Origin: a virus
Reading direction: 5' to 3' (one strand)
DNA: 40,412 nt
Virus record (IMG/VR): IMGVR_UViG_3300042887_000795
Span: 1 to 40,412 of that record
Made by a program: the position numbers and the translations under genes. Below, piece after piece: positions 10,701-17,748 of the stretch (position 1 is the first letter of the stretch; each line of letters opens with the position of its first letter). The notes under the pieces are model-generated. The model made no database searches. It saw only the letters and a list, made by a program, of their open reading frames with translations, and was not told the DNA's origin.

Positions 10701-10826
10701 CGGCTGCCCGCCGGGCAACTGCGCCTCCACCTCTCGGGAGACGCGCTTTCGCATCGCCGCCGCGAACGGGGACTCGACCTTGCCCAACTTGGCCTGAACG
10801 GCCTTGGCAAACCGGGATTCAGCCAT
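1770..10826 (-). CDS. Giant 3018-residue polyvalent ejection/internal virion protein with two ADP-ribosyltransferase-like domains
   Basis: Last gene of the late operon, after the smaller internal virion proteins, so probably packaged and injected with the DNA. Visible parts: N-terminal helical, Gly/Ala-rich region (1-380); coiled coil (about 385-470); a zincin-like motif reduced to EEAIH (H563); Pro/Ala linker (about 715-768); a long uncharacterised domain (about 780-1250); two ART-PolyVal-type domains beginning at YHGT (Y1449) and YHGT (Y1746), each ending in a Y-x-x-F...Q-x-K-S element typical of such modules; a charged coiled coil (about 1880-2100); and a C-terminal region with FPFSSDPLKGHNQLRRA (about 2769) of the kind seen in large polyvalent proteins, then a hydrophobic stretch near 2800. 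A 30-residue motif containing REGTLTP is duplicated near 2912 and 2981. Base composition is AT-richer in the ART region (5160-6830). Enzymatic activity and substrate are unknown. Confidence 0.8.
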   Translation of the reverse strand: MAESRFAKAVQAKLGKVESPFAAAMRKRVSREVEAQLPGGQPEEQGALALGQIAGSLAMETLGGEGGPVTEVVSKAVMGEAPAGVTIEQAARMSVEERARRGTTTAEAVVGTIAAKTAAKLRGAGMLASLASFEQDRGLEAFARGAQQTTVLGSDDVMTNLTSAVTQGPTSMAEYMLLSRVPIAGTALASASFFLEGAGASAFQIEEAAKAGEMPYSRARQYLGAAVGGGIESATEMIGGKVAAGFARTTAAEFLARGVGRTAAGRAVKGFAGGAVTEGIEEGAASLSTNYLRKPISGEKMKAFGPALEEAWYDSLYGSVGGAGAQVVGVPIAMGQESRVRRRISDALAKSQTEYSDPAYWERIAPTTVGAMQGMTEAERMVEVQASEEAAVQARGDIAVAQQKAAMLVQKQADAAKKIATAKRKKDDAGVQAAEQEMNAIVTEIAQHQKDMAVLAADKVAADTRLAAATAFMAQRQPRRVMSMDDVMRVEQVTAANPTTEADVAAMKQLSSLGYDVVFYDDANADRQAFFSPATPNTLYIRAGNDAQTLGEVIGIGFEEAIHSIQLTDGKLWQALRNSFDERSVLEAAVNYFGPQVTAEDRVAVASAAAALNGDRSGNVDHIMRRWGTALTDAEGTANHIRDGITTLFRTGRAPGLLGRVLARTGLRGRQAATALKVYDAMLKRERAAPAPTEMAGRLREAQQGIAAFQRVEAEAKRRAQPAPSGATPAPAAAPAAPPAPSAPAPVPPTAVPAAAPAAAPAVGASGMTAAEAAAAETPDFKAMVNLAVNNIRASDKKFAKGKRIYPIMEAMERDPASLSEEDREIGRRLQQEMYAEFGPEFRSMWARARRPASDIGHKREKATGRYVGAPDWVGGSPAKLKTLRTKLRQLAVEGEAGRMWYENSSRAILEITGGDVEEAERIVALIALYSPNATVPANTSMALTAYFQWKAGMPIDAGFSVADRKAEALLVRGQMWSGIKTNSFYQNLMVEIDPSKLDPGVATMDMWMAIAFDYGSKALDQGPKYKFAEREIQRLADELGWKAHQVQAAIWTAMKGRIDPIRGALREREIDEGIGTVTKEIDKKTGKETEKFVIPAENRYRHYRLAHEMGMAYALNTADIEQSKYDFSDALRERMVQMSWEATPSTSTGRSLPGIHAAPLAQKFEYLQAVKAALTENNRDAIADMVGLPQGTTVDGFSAWLGDIGAGAQTFVPVPSAGAGKSRKIKPAATALLDLAAAIRGLVMEQDAVVYHTPVFDDAKIRHNGIELTTARPLDQQEMQALYSAVIAKFNTQELAPAYRPDGARILNFTDIANADFQRGVREVLESLPDTFGGGTVTTRSFRSDGDYIGNDWQRSPNGEDYRSRIQSQRPDLLQRVADLRSRVEAVNRDFDAKYGWGPTAVVSGTVSARRRASDAEYLAAAARGDTATGQRMAIEAGAAAGYRFEVYHGTNGPNFTVFDIEKGGSKTGAESAQIGMFATDNPKVAEEYSRNIGMGGVFDLAFGGPISALRDEAANTDEGKRLKAVHQDALDELQAAIDARAAETRQIFADKLADILSPDPIVRNRELDEFVNSARSSDSWWNTPRLKEAQSKVGETRNALTQFLYERVSDALPNRRVLHLLAKIDNPAIYDAEGKTPAEFALTPKIQAAIAAGHDGVIFKNLIDPTEPSTHYVVFRPEQFKSADPFTYDDQGNVIPLSRRFDVAETDIRMARRPRELSEFTPEWRAWFGDSKVVDEQGRPLVVYHGTMSQEDFDQFEDYGRKVEDRGGLLAFFSTSPDVASEFAFAKYREVDGKRVNYSARLIPVYLNIRKPFDVRNTEEAETILNQWGATEDWKFRAMRGDWDVLEEPTFVEFIRNLGYDGIVTQERGVINYGIFDSNQAKSIFNERPTQAPGLRAARRRVPAGEIKDAGKRLTAARVALEAARKTGDEAKIADARKEFKAALRGLRSVGKIDAPSLAFAIGRRAGQVAGVMKGRKMAAREVRDVEQAKAAAKRDELRSKFKNRMAAFNERLDREVARNDALRVRMERARRLAELRRDEAAERAERKALRAWFAGQAKGAAAGWAEAKKEMVEIRKQAAEIISSLPRSMRGKYVDALATMRTPSGVAVVARRVMQDLYRAEAIETVSDINRLRKRVKKVGLRADTRAAIKAQLDTAFGLLATGKKRLLPFTDSIDLRNRIISARQALANAQDSFDLEREEYRAGRDGRAEEVAADSAVLGATINTLTPLPAQPTASQAPQPGIVRQLLTEFMNMDAYTLMQRLEGGESGVLGKMWNQLKAGKNAMTVARRAIDESIDGSLRRAGYAGYDGYAARAAGLYGDTSAETVTVRMGGVDRMIPVDMMLNIAAFDEDTVSLLTDANDPESRGSPIVFSTYRKGDPILLTQQEHAAIVAGLTAEQRALIEDMKAILEERIRPMAFEIYFQINGRQPDTVVGYFPRQRLGDEIGDANIDINMDPTQVVSTMLSNAGFLKERVAARSTLVVSGLMRTMDSHIDESLRLIHLSLPLRYAMSVLKTTPVRTSMERVLGDGANDAVRKLVLNGVGLSGRPTNDLIEKLNSNVSGALITLNPKTWIRQLGGAFRLSSEMSPTALAEGSARSLAMTLAQRKERIAYIEGLNGYLYDRHRRSQIGIFANVIGDPRTGTEQWVTAMQATGRSLATLGESAAAGDFMRAAQALREGTMTVGKISRSADGVIRAVDRQIMLVAFEGFRADLKRRNPGMADAQVDRMAAQMAEDAFRRTQNVSDALDDTLYAAVNKFNKGIGRVLFPFSSDPLKGHNQLRRAIMSGDPVQIGRTTAGIAGNMALAAAVNPLWALAGLAVANLFGGDEEDEEIIRRMLMEREMKYSASGLAADAVSSVAGYSGIIASGLVEAAMSSPEMADDVMEPLAIRMIGDAAKQAAGATQATSTLMEYERKEREGTLTPTERARIPELRRNRARGFADVTGTTLQLGGIPVVSPIRTIVRTAEQVRPPASRLLTEYRKREREGTLTPAQRRRMAELERLERIRKATQPSP

Positions 10827-10829
10827 GTG

Positions 10830-12326
10830 TCACTCCTGACCCTGAAGTTGGCGGAGAGCCTGAGCGGCGGCGAGAATCGCCTGCCGCTGCGCTGGGTCGT
10901 ACGGGAACTGGGACCAGTCGCCCGTGTACTCGCGTGCCTTGATCGCTTCCTCGATGTTCAGGATGCGATCGACGATCTGTTCCGGCTCCGCGCCTTCCAT
11001 GCCGAGGGCACGCGCTCCAGCCATGATCGCCTCGTCGCCTCCTCCGGCAGGCTGGCCGGGCGCGGACGGTGCCATGCCCGCACGCTCCTGCTGGCGCATC
11101 TTGGCCGTCTGCACCGATGCGGGCTCGACCACCTGCGATGCAGGCAGCCGGGGCAGGACGCCGTCCGTCTTGTTGGCAATGTTCAGCGCATCGACCATCG
11201 TCGCCAGACCCGGCTCGTCCACGGCAAGCACCGGACCCCAGCCGAGGTTCTCGGAGACCATGTTGAACGTGTCGAGGAACGACATGATCTCGTCCGGGTT
11301 GTACTGCCCGTCCTGCGTCGGGCGCGGAAGCGTCACCGGGGCAGGAAGGAACGGCAGCATCCCGGGCGTCTTCATCGCCTGCATCAGGTTCACGAGCGGC
11401 ATCACGCCTCCGCCTTGCCCGCGCAGATTGTCGATCACCGTCGTCGCCTGCGGCTGAAGAACGTCAGCCGGGCTGCGGTTGAGCGCACGGACGCCCTCCA
11501 GCATCGCAAGCCCGTACGGCTTGTCCTGAAGCCCGCGTGCCATCGCGTCGTACTGGCGCATCTTGCCGTCGTACATGACGGTGTACATCTCCTGCGCCGT
11601 CTGCGCGAACTCGGCCGGGACGGCCTTGCCGTGCCACATCGTCCGGGCGTCCTTGTTCTTCATGAACGACCCAAGTTGGTTGATCGCCATCTGCGGGTCG
11701 AACTCGTACATCATCGTTAGGTAGGCGTTGATCTCCGGGTCGGAGTACTCGCTCACCTTCTTCGCCATCGCGTCGAAGTACGGGGCGAACGCCTGCTTCC
11801 GGGCGATGAGATCCTGCACCTGCCGGAACTGCTTGCGTGCCTGAGACCGAGACTCGATCGCGCCGAACCACTGCGGCACCGTCAGGCGGATCACCTGCCT
11901 CTGGCCGTCCTCGTCGGTGAATGCGACCGCCGGGGTGCCGTCGGCGACGGCCCCGAACTCCAGCATCTCCAGCCCCTCGTAGTCGCCGTTCTCGATTCCC
12001 TGCACCGCCTGCATGAACGACGGCCTGCGCGGAACAGACGGGTTCGGCGCATACATCGCCTTGTCCTCGTCGGCACGGCGGACAAGGTCGTTGACGAAGT
12101 TCGGAAGTTCGTCCTCGGTCAGCGTGCGCTGTTCGAGCGTCACCCGCTGGCCGACATCGTCTCGACCGGGCCTGTATTCCATCGTCCGGGGCGGGCCGAC
12201 CTTGTCTTCGCCCGGCCTGTATTCCATCGTCCTCATGTCGCTCCCGGGCACGGCGAACACCGAGGTCCGGTCGGAGTTCACGCGAAACGGCGGCTGAGGC
12301 GAGAATTGGGTGTCCTGTCCGTTCAT
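10830..12326 (-). CDS. Putative internal virion (ejection) protein, 498 aa
   Basis: A mostly helical, Gln/Ala/Met-rich protein located between the nozzle/ejection genes and the giant protein, with only 3 bases between its stop and the giant gene's start. That position is the usual one for ejection proteins of short-tailed phages. Near the N terminus a 15-residue unit (RTMEYRPGEDKVGPP, then RTMEYRPGRDDVGQR) is repeated in tandem from residue 32. The middle (residues 130-300) is charged and helical; the C terminus is Gln-rich. No catalytic motif is seen. Function is assigned from position only. Confidence 0.6.
   Translation of the reverse strand: MNGQDTQFSPQPPFRVNSDRTSVFAVPGSDMRTMEYRPGEDKVGPPRTMEYRPGRDDVGQRVTLEQRTLTEDELPNFVNDLVRRADEDKAMYAPNPSVPRRPSFMQAVQGIENGDYEGLEMLEFGAVADGTPAVAFTDEDGQRQVIRLTVPQWFGAIESRSQARKQFRQVQDLIARKQAFAPYFDAMAKKVSEYSDPEINAYLTMMYEFDPQMAINQLGSFMKNKDARTMWHGKAVPAEFAQTAQEMYTVMYDGKMRQYDAMARGLQDKPYGLAMLEGVRALNRSPADVLQPQATTVIDNLRGQGGGVMPLVNLMQAMKTPGMLPFLPAPVTLPRPTQDGQYNPDEIMSFLDTFNMVSENLGWGPVLAVDEPGLATMVDALNIANKTDGVLPRLPASQVVEPASVQTAKMRQQERAGMAPSAPGQPAGGGDEAIMAGARALGMEGAEPEQIVDRILNIEEAIKAREYTGDWSQFPYDPAQRQAILAAAQALRQLQGQE
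12169..12232. repeat. Tandem 45-bp repeat in internal virion gene
   Basis: GGCCTGTATTCCATCGTCC occurs at 12169-12187 and again at 12214-12232, a period of 45 bases, encoding the duplicated RTMEYRPG unit in frame. Confidence 0.85.
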
Positions 12327-12333
12327 TGGTTCC

Positions 12334-12927
12334 TCACATTCCCATGCCGAACATGATCCGCCGTGCCCGTTCGCTCGCCATCGACTCCCGTGCGGACTGC
12401 AATCCCTGCTGGGCCACGAACATCTTGCCGTAGGGGTTCATCTGCGACAGCCCGGCGCGAAGGCCCATCGGGTTCTGCTCCTCCTGCATCTGCTGCTCGA
12501 TGCTGCTCATGGGCTGCATCGCGGTGCCCTGCACCCCGGCGGCGATTCCCTTGAACGTGCCACGGTCCTCCTCGGCCTGACCGAGGATCTCCTTGCGGCG
12601 CTGCGCGGAAGCCTGCTCTTCGCGTGCCATCTGGTCACGGAACATCGCCTCCTGACCGACCCGGGACATCATCTGGCCCGTGGCGACGTTGGCAGGCTGC
12701 ATCCCGCCCATGATCGACGCGCCAGCGCCGACGAACGGGTTGCGGAGGTCGGTCTGCGAGAGACCCGCACCGATGCCTTGGGCCATTCCGGTCCCAGCCA
12801 TCATCGCGAACCGACCGAGGTTCTGCATGAACGTCATGTCCTGCTGCTGCCTGCGAAACGCCTGCATCTCGTCCCACGACCGGGATCCGCCGCCCATCGG
12901 GCTCTGCTGCATCGGTGAAAGTGCCAT
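12334..12927 (-). CDS. Putative internal virion protein, 197 aa (Met/Gln-rich)
   Basis: Met-, Gln- and Gly-rich, with an N-terminal helix (WDEMQAFRRQQQDMTFMQNLGRF), a small hydrophobic Gly/Met/Ala stretch (about residues 41-55), and a charged helical middle (REEQASAQRRKEILGQAEEDRG region, split by short loops). The composition and position between two other internal virion candidates suggest a DNA-ejection or core protein. I recognise no family. ATG 12927 follows the 320-residue gene by about 20 bases. Confidence 0.55.
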   Translation of the reverse strand: MALSPMQQSPMGGGSRSWDEMQAFRRQQQDMTFMQNLGRFAMMAGTGMAQGIGAGLSQTDLRNPFVGAGASIMGGMQPANVATGQMMSRVGQEAMFRDQMAREEQASAQRRKEILGQAEEDRGTFKGIAAGVQGTAMQPMSSIEQQMQEEQNPMGLRAGLSQMNPYGKMFVAQQGLQSARESMASERARRIMFGMGM

Positions 12928-12948
12928 TGTGTCTCCGTCCTTTCGTTG

Positions 12949-13911
12949 TCAGTATGGTCTGAGAGCGCCGCCGTACAGCCCGAACAGGCCCGACGCGATG
13001 CCGCCGCCGACGCCTCCGGCGATCGCCGCAGCCGTCTGGTATCCGGCACCCGCGTACTGCGCGGCCGCCTCCTTGCCTCCGAGGACGCGGGCGACGCGCT
13101 CGCGCTCGACGTTGACCTGTGCCTGAAGGAAGTCCGAGCCGAGGCCGATGACCTGACGCGCCGTCTCCTCCTGCGTGGCAAACCGCTGCTGGCCGAGTTG
13201 CTGCCGCATCTGGAGACCTCCGGTCACCCGCTGGCCCATCAGGCCCATCTGCCCGGCAAGCCGCTGCTGCTGCAACTGGGTCATGCCGGAGACGGCCGCC
13301 TGCTCGATGCCCGCCAACTGGCTCGCGTACTGCTCCTCGACCACGCCGCGCTGGAGCGCCCCGGCACGCTGCTCGGCGGCCAGAGCGGCCTGACCGAACG
13401 TCGTCCCGCCGAGGCCCGTGAACGCCTGTGCCTGAGTGAGCCTGCGAAGGTTCGACTCGGTGGCCGAGTCGATCGCCGCGAGCGTGTTGACCCGTCCGAC
13501 CTCGGCCGTCGCCCGGACCCGGCCCATGCCCTCGCCGAACCGCTGCTCGACCTGCTGCGCCTGCTGGGCATATGCGGTTTCGAGTTCGCGGTATCGGGTG
13601 TCGTAGTCTGCGATCAGGGTGTTGTAGTCCTGCGTGTACCGATCGAGGTTCTGGCTGCGTGCGGACACGAACGTGTTCAGGAGATCCTGCTGCGCGGCAC
13701 GCTGGTAGTTGGCAAGGTCGCCGTACTCGTACTGCGTCCACTGCGTCATGTTGCGGATCTGCCGGGCCTTGGCGTCCGCAGCCTGCTTCGCAAGCACGCC
13801 TGATGCGATGCTTCCGACGCCAGCGGCGATGCCACCGACGGCAAGCCCGGTGCCGACGGCCGCCGCCGCGCTTCCAAGACCGATTCCGATGAGCGATGAG
13901 AACAGTGCCAT
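12949..13911 (-). CDS. Putative ejection protein with Gly-rich membrane-active ends, 320 aa
   Basis: Residues 5-42 form a Gly/Ala-rich hydrophobic segment (SLIGIGLGSAAAAVGTGLAV and onward) and the last 40 residues another (AAAIAGGVGGGIASGLFGLY). Between them is a long Gln/Ala-rich coiled-coil region rich in QQ pairs. This layout is typical of short-tail phage internal proteins that insert into the envelope to form an ejection channel. It lies directly after the acetyltransferase gene, with a few bases between them. Role inferred from architecture and synteny. Confidence 0.6.
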   Translation of the reverse strand: MALFSSLIGIGLGSAAAAVGTGLAVGGIAAGVGSIASGVLAKQAADAKARQIRNMTQWTQYEYGDLANYQRAAQQDLLNTFVSARSQNLDRYTQDYNTLIADYDTRYRELETAYAQQAQQVEQRFGEGMGRVRATAEVGRVNTLAAIDSATESNLRRLTQAQAFTGLGGTTFGQAALAAEQRAGALQRGVVEEQYASQLAGIEQAAVSGMTQLQQQRLAGQMGLMGQRVTGGLQMRQQLGQQRFATQEETARQVIGLGSDFLQAQVNVERERVARVLGGKEAAAQYAGAGYQTAAAIAGGVGGGIASGLFGLYGGALRPY

Positions 13912-13912
13912 G

Positions 13913-14365
13913 TCAGAGTTCCTTGATGTGAGACCTCTCGACCATCCGGTAGCCCATGCGGCCGACCAGAGCGCCGACCGGGGATTCGCCTTGGATGATC
14001 AGGTCGGAGATTGAGACGGCAACCGCGTTCTGCTCGCGTGCCCATTCCTCGAACGCCTTCACCAGCATGATCCCGCCGCGCCCGGCGCGGCTTTCCTCGT
14101 TCACCCACCACAGGAGTTCGGTGGCGATCACGTTCGTCGGCGACATCCAGAACGGCGTGAGGATTCCCGCCAGCATGCCGACGGCCTTGCCGTCCTCGTC
14201 GATGACAAACAGAACCCCGTTCTGGATGATGCCAGCCACCGTCTGAGCCATCTCAGCGACAGATGGATGCACAAATCCCCGGAACTCGGAATAGGCGATG
14301 AACTTCTGCCCCATCTCAATGATGTCGGCAATGTCATCCGGCGTTGCCTTCCTGATGATGCTCAT
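13913..14365 (-). CDS. GNAT-family N-acetyltransferase
   Basis: 150 residues starting MSIIRKATPDDIADI, the usual GNAT opening, with a central strand (VLFVIDEDGKAVGMLAGI), the acetyl-CoA-binding region around SRAGRGGIMLVKAFEEWAR (degenerate Q/R-x-x-G-x-G/A), and a C-terminal GALVGRMGYRMVERSHIKEL resembling the family's GF/GY-x3-E end. ATG 14365 overlaps the nozzle stop (ATGA). Acetyltransferases of this kind often sit between nozzle and ejection genes in short-tailed phages; the substrate is unknown, possibly a virion protein or a host target. Confidence 0.8.
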   Translation of the reverse strand: MSIIRKATPDDIADIIEMGQKFIAYSEFRGFVHPSVAEMAQTVAGIIQNGVLFVIDEDGKAVGMLAGILTPFWMSPTNVIATELLWWVNEESRAGRGGIMLVKAFEEWAREQNAVAVSISDLIIQGESPVGALVGRMGYRMVERSHIKEL

Positions 14366-16497
14366 GTCGGGTCCACCACGCCGCGACGCGGCCCAAGCGG
14401 GTTGGCGTCGATTCCGACGCGCTCCATCGCGAACGGGTAGCCGAGAGATGAGATCCGAAGGAACGCAGCGTTCCCGCGCACCCGGCACCGCAGGCGGTTG
14501 TTCACGCCCTCCTCGATGTCTCCAAGTTCGGTGACGGTCGCCTCGTCGAAACCCTCCTGAGTGACCTCGACGGAACTTGACGTGTCGGTGTCAAGCACGG
14601 TCGCGTCGTCGTCGGTGACAATGTGGTCGTACAGGGCAATCGTCGGATCGGTGATGTTGGTCTGGGAATCGACCGTGCGCTGGAGGTAGACGACCTGCGG
14701 CCCGCCCGTCTCGGGAGGAACCACGAACCGGACCACCCAGCGGAAATTGCTGCTGGCCACCGGATCTTCCCACACACGAGTGATCTCGTACCTGTTGATC
14801 GAATCTCGGTAGACGCGGTCGGCCTCGGCCGTGAACGTCTCCTGCACCGTGTACACGTCGATCACGCTCTTGGCGAACTCGCCGCTGACGTAGTCGGCGA
14901 ACGATGCTCCGTTGGCACCATTGTCAAGAGTGGACGCCCAACTCGTGGTAGATGCGCTCCCGCCGTCATACTCGCGCTCGGTCTCCGAAAGCACCTGCAA
15001 CGTGTTGATCGTCGTGCCGATGGCGATCTGTGCGGTGTCTGCCGTCCTGAGCGTCACGGCCGGAAGATCCGCGTCGCCCTTCACGTTCGTGTTCGGGGTG
15101 TACACGTCTGCCCCGAGTTCGACCTGAACCTCCTTGATCATCACGAGATTCGGCTGCGAATTCAGGATCGGACCCATCGATACGCGGGTCGGGATGCGCT
15201 GCGAGGCGCGGTCGCCGCTCGGCGGGTTCAGGTTCTGGTCGTACCCGGCTGCCGCGTAGCCGTCCATCGCGCAAGTGATCTTCTGGTCGAAGAACCCGAT
15301 CATGCCCTGCTTGCTTCCGTAGACGGCGACTTGGTTGCGCCCGTCCTCGGTAACGAACTGGGCCGCGCTCTTCGCGCCACGGAAGTCAGGATCGACCATC
15401 TTGAACGGGAAGAACCCGTCGGTCTGGTCAGAATAGAACAGGTGCGTGCTGGTGGACGGCAGCAGGTTGTCGTTCATCCAGCACATCAGGCCGCGCCGTT
15501 CGATGTCGTAGAACAGCACCGTCTCCATGTTCTCCCACCGAACTTGGTTGAAGAACGAGTCAAGCCTGTTGAGCGAGATGAGCGACCCACGGTCCACGTT
15601 GAAGTCGTTCGGTGCGATCCGGTAGAGCCCTTCCTGAGCCATCAGGTAGATGGACTTCTCCGGCCCGTTCGACCACGCACGCGGGCCGACGATGCCGATG
15701 TTGCGGCTCATCTGCACGAGTGCGGCACGGTCATCGGTTGCCGGGTCGGAAGTCAGGTATGTCAGCGTCCGCTGCCCGGCAAAGATGATCCCGGTCTGGC
15801 CGAACGGGATCAGCGCCACGATCTCGTCGCCGGGCGAGCCGATCGTCCCGGTGTTTCCGGCGATGGCGTCGCCGATCGTCGTGCTTGGAGTCCAGTCGTC
15901 GGCATTGACCACGTCCGACATGAACCAGATGTTCTCGATGCCCTTGACCCCAGCGAGGACGATGCGGCTGCCGTACAGAACGATCAACGTCGCCTTGTAT
16001 GCCGTGCCGCCGATCGTGTTGGTGACGGTCGCGTTCGGACCTGTCCATGCTTCCCACACGGGGGGCTCGACGGACAAGTCGATCCGCCTGTAGTTGAGGC
16101 CATCGACGAGGTAGATGTACTTTCCCCTCTGCACCGCCTCGACGTTGGCGGTGGTTGACACCGCAGCGCCGCTCCCGCCGCCGGACTGTAGAACCTGAGA
16201 CGAGGTCGTCGCCCCGATGGCAAGCGAGTAGATCTTGCCATCAGCGACGTAGTAGATCCGGTCCTTGACGGTAGGAGGCGTTCCGCTGTAGGCGATGCCG
16301 CGCACGATGCACTGCACCGCATGGGTCGTGTCGAGAATGCGGTTGAAGCCCGGTCGCGTGCCGAGGCGAACGCGCCTGCGGTAGGTGTCCGCAGGGAACA
16401 TGTTGATGATGTCGTGCGTGTAGCCCTCCGGAATCCCCGCATACGCGAAGTCCGTGTGCCAGCCCTTCAGGGGGATGATGGCGGGGGCGTAGGGCAA
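14362..16497 (-). CDS. Tail nozzle/stabilisation protein (P22 gp10/T7 gp12-like), 711 aa
   Basis: The N terminus (PLKGWHTDFAYAGIPEGY followed by INMFPADTYRRRVRLGTRPGF) has the 'G...D.......DA.NMfP...G....R.G' pattern common in podovirus nozzle proteins. The body consists of repeated beta blades (for example YYVADGKIYSL, YIYLVDGLNYRRID, LYGSRIVLAG, RTLTYLTSDP), suggesting a beta-propeller. It would close the tail below the adaptor. It sits directly downstream of a fibre-like gene and overlaps the acetyltransferase gene by 4 bases. Assignment is from fold-like pattern and synteny. Confidence 0.7.
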   Translation of the reverse strand: MPYAPAIIPLKGWHTDFAYAGIPEGYTHDIINMFPADTYRRRVRLGTRPGFNRILDTTHAVQCIVRGIAYSGTPPTVKDRIYYVADGKIYSLAIGATTSSQVLQSGGGSGAAVSTTANVEAVQRGKYIYLVDGLNYRRIDLSVEPPVWEAWTGPNATVTNTIGGTAYKATLIVLYGSRIVLAGVKGIENIWFMSDVVNADDWTPSTTIGDAIAGNTGTIGSPGDEIVALIPFGQTGIIFAGQRTLTYLTSDPATDDRAALVQMSRNIGIVGPRAWSNGPEKSIYLMAQEGLYRIAPNDFNVDRGSLISLNRLDSFFNQVRWENMETVLFYDIERRGLMCWMNDNLLPSTSTHLFYSDQTDGFFPFKMVDPDFRGAKSAAQFVTEDGRNQVAVYGSKQGMIGFFDQKITCAMDGYAAAGYDQNLNPPSGDRASQRIPTRVSMGPILNSQPNLVMIKEVQVELGADVYTPNTNVKGDADLPAVTLRTADTAQIAIGTTINTLQVLSETEREYDGGSASTTSWASTLDNGANGASFADYVSGEFAKSVIDVYTVQETFTAEADRVYRDSINRYEITRVWEDPVASSNFRWVVRFVVPPETGGPQVVYLQRTVDSQTNITDPTIALYDHIVTDDDATVLDTDTSSSVEVTQEGFDEATVTELGDIEEGVNNRLRCRVRGNAAFLRISSLGYPFAMERVGIDANPLGPRRGVVDPT

Positions 16498-17613
16498 CTA
16501 TGCGGTCCTCACGCCGACGGCAAACAACACATTTACGCCGATTACCACGGTTGTTGAGGTGGTGGTGATTTGAGCCACAGAACCAGAAGAGATGGCTCCA
16601 GAATTGTTCACGGATGCCCAAACAACCGTCCACGTCCCGGCAGTGGATCTCAGATATCTGGTGCCGCCTGACGTTCCGACGGCAAACGATCCTGATGGAT
16701 ATTCCAAGACTCCCGAACCACTCGTGATCCATACGAGTCCGATGCATCCGACCTTCGTGTTGTCCGTATGCACGAACCCGCTATTGTTGATCTGGGCATA
16801 GACCTGTGCCGGAGTGAGCGCAGTCACCGCTCCGGCAGCCGTGTTTCCGAGCAGCCCGGACGCGGCCATGTTCACCAACTTGTCGAGTCCCACCGTGTTG
16901 GTCGGAAGCATCCCATTCGTCAACTGACCGAACGACAGCGTGTCCGAGACACGTCGGAACAACGTGTCGTTCGAGGCGGCCGCGATGTCGGCCGGGTCGC
17001 CTGACGAGTTTGCGCTGCGGCCGATCACCGACACCGCTGCACTGTCGCGGATCTTTGCGTCGGTAATGGCGTTGTCAGCGATCTTCCCGGTGGCGACTGC
17101 GAGGTCATCGATCTTTGCAGTCGTGACCGCGAGGTTGTTGATCGACGCCGTCACCACCTCGTTCGGGCTGATGTGCGCCGTGGACTGCCATGCCGAGTAT
17201 GAGGACGCACCAGAGTCGTACACGCGCACCCATGACTTCGTCGCGCTTCCGCTCGTCACGAACTGGGTCAGTTGCTGGAGGAACCATGCGGTTGACGACT
17301 CCATGTGCCTCGTGACGAGAAGGACGCTCTCGCCGTCCCCTGCCGTCATGTCCGAGGGCAGGTTCGTCCACGACCCGCTTGGCGTGTTGAGGTAGAAGCG
17401 GCCCTGCTTCCGGTACTCGGAATGGTTGGCGTCTGTCTGTGCCGACGACAGGTTCGCGATCGCGACGTAGTCGAGGCTCGACCACTGGGTCGATCCATCG
17501 CCGACCTTGAGGTTCCCGGTGTCGGTCTCGTAGGCCACCTCGCCCGAGGCGAGGACAAGCGATGACGACCAGTTCGCCTTCAGGTCGCGCCTGACTTGGA
17601 TTCTCGTTGCCAT
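16498..17613 (-). CDS. Tail fibre/adhesin with pyocin-knob-like domain, 371 aa
   Basis: Residues 1-52 (MATRIQVRRDLKANW, then LASGEVAYETDTGNLKVGDG, then WSSL) form the same virion-anchor module as the 725-residue fibre at 19972-22149. Residues about 66-150 (GRFYLNTPSGSWTNLP, LLVTRHMESSTAWFLQQ, WVRVYDSGASSYSAWQ) look like a pyocin-knob domain, known from carbohydrate-binding tail fibres. A middle region of ASINNLAVTTAKIDDLAVATGKIAD-type short beta repeats follows, and a beta-rich C terminus. It lies between the small membrane proteins and the nozzle gene. Receptor binding is inferred. Confidence 0.7.
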   Translation of the reverse strand: MATRIQVRRDLKANWSSSLVLASGEVAYETDTGNLKVGDGSTQWSSLDYVAIANLSSAQTDANHSEYRKQGRFYLNTPSGSWTNLPSDMTAGDGESVLLVTRHMESSTAWFLQQLTQFVTSGSATKSWVRVYDSGASSYSAWQSTAHISPNEVVTASINNLAVTTAKIDDLAVATGKIADNAITDAKIRDSAAVSVIGRSANSSGDPADIAAASNDTLFRRVSDTLSFGQLTNGMLPTNTVGLDKLVNMAASGLLGNTAAGAVTALTPAQVYAQINNSGFVHTDNTKVGCIGLVWITSGSGVLEYPSGSFAVGTSGGTRYLRSTAGTWTVVWASVNNSGAISSGSVAQITTTSTTVVIGVNVLFAVGVRTA

Positions 17614-17634
17614 CGCTTGTCTCCTGCCTCTGGG

Positions 17635-17748
17635 TCAGAACTGCTTCTTGCCACGGATGAAGTACCCGGCACCGAATCCCACCACGCCGCAGAGCAGCGC
17701 GAAGAACACCGAGCCGAGCCAACTGGACATGTCAGCGAGAATCGCCAT
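17635..17748 (-). CDS. Small single-span membrane protein, 37 aa (possible holin)
   Basis: The sequence has one strongly hydrophobic segment (WLGSVFFALLCGVVGFGAGY, residues 10-29) followed by a basic tail IRGKKQF, an N-out or pinholin-like arrangement. ATG 17748 lies inside the end of the upstream gene (17 bases overlap). Together with two neighbouring membrane genes it forms the only credible lysis cluster of the genome, but no family is recognised, so the lysis role is a guess from size, topology and location. Confidence 0.5.
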   Translation of the reverse strand: MAILADMSSWLGSVFFALLCGVVGFGAGYFIRGKKQF

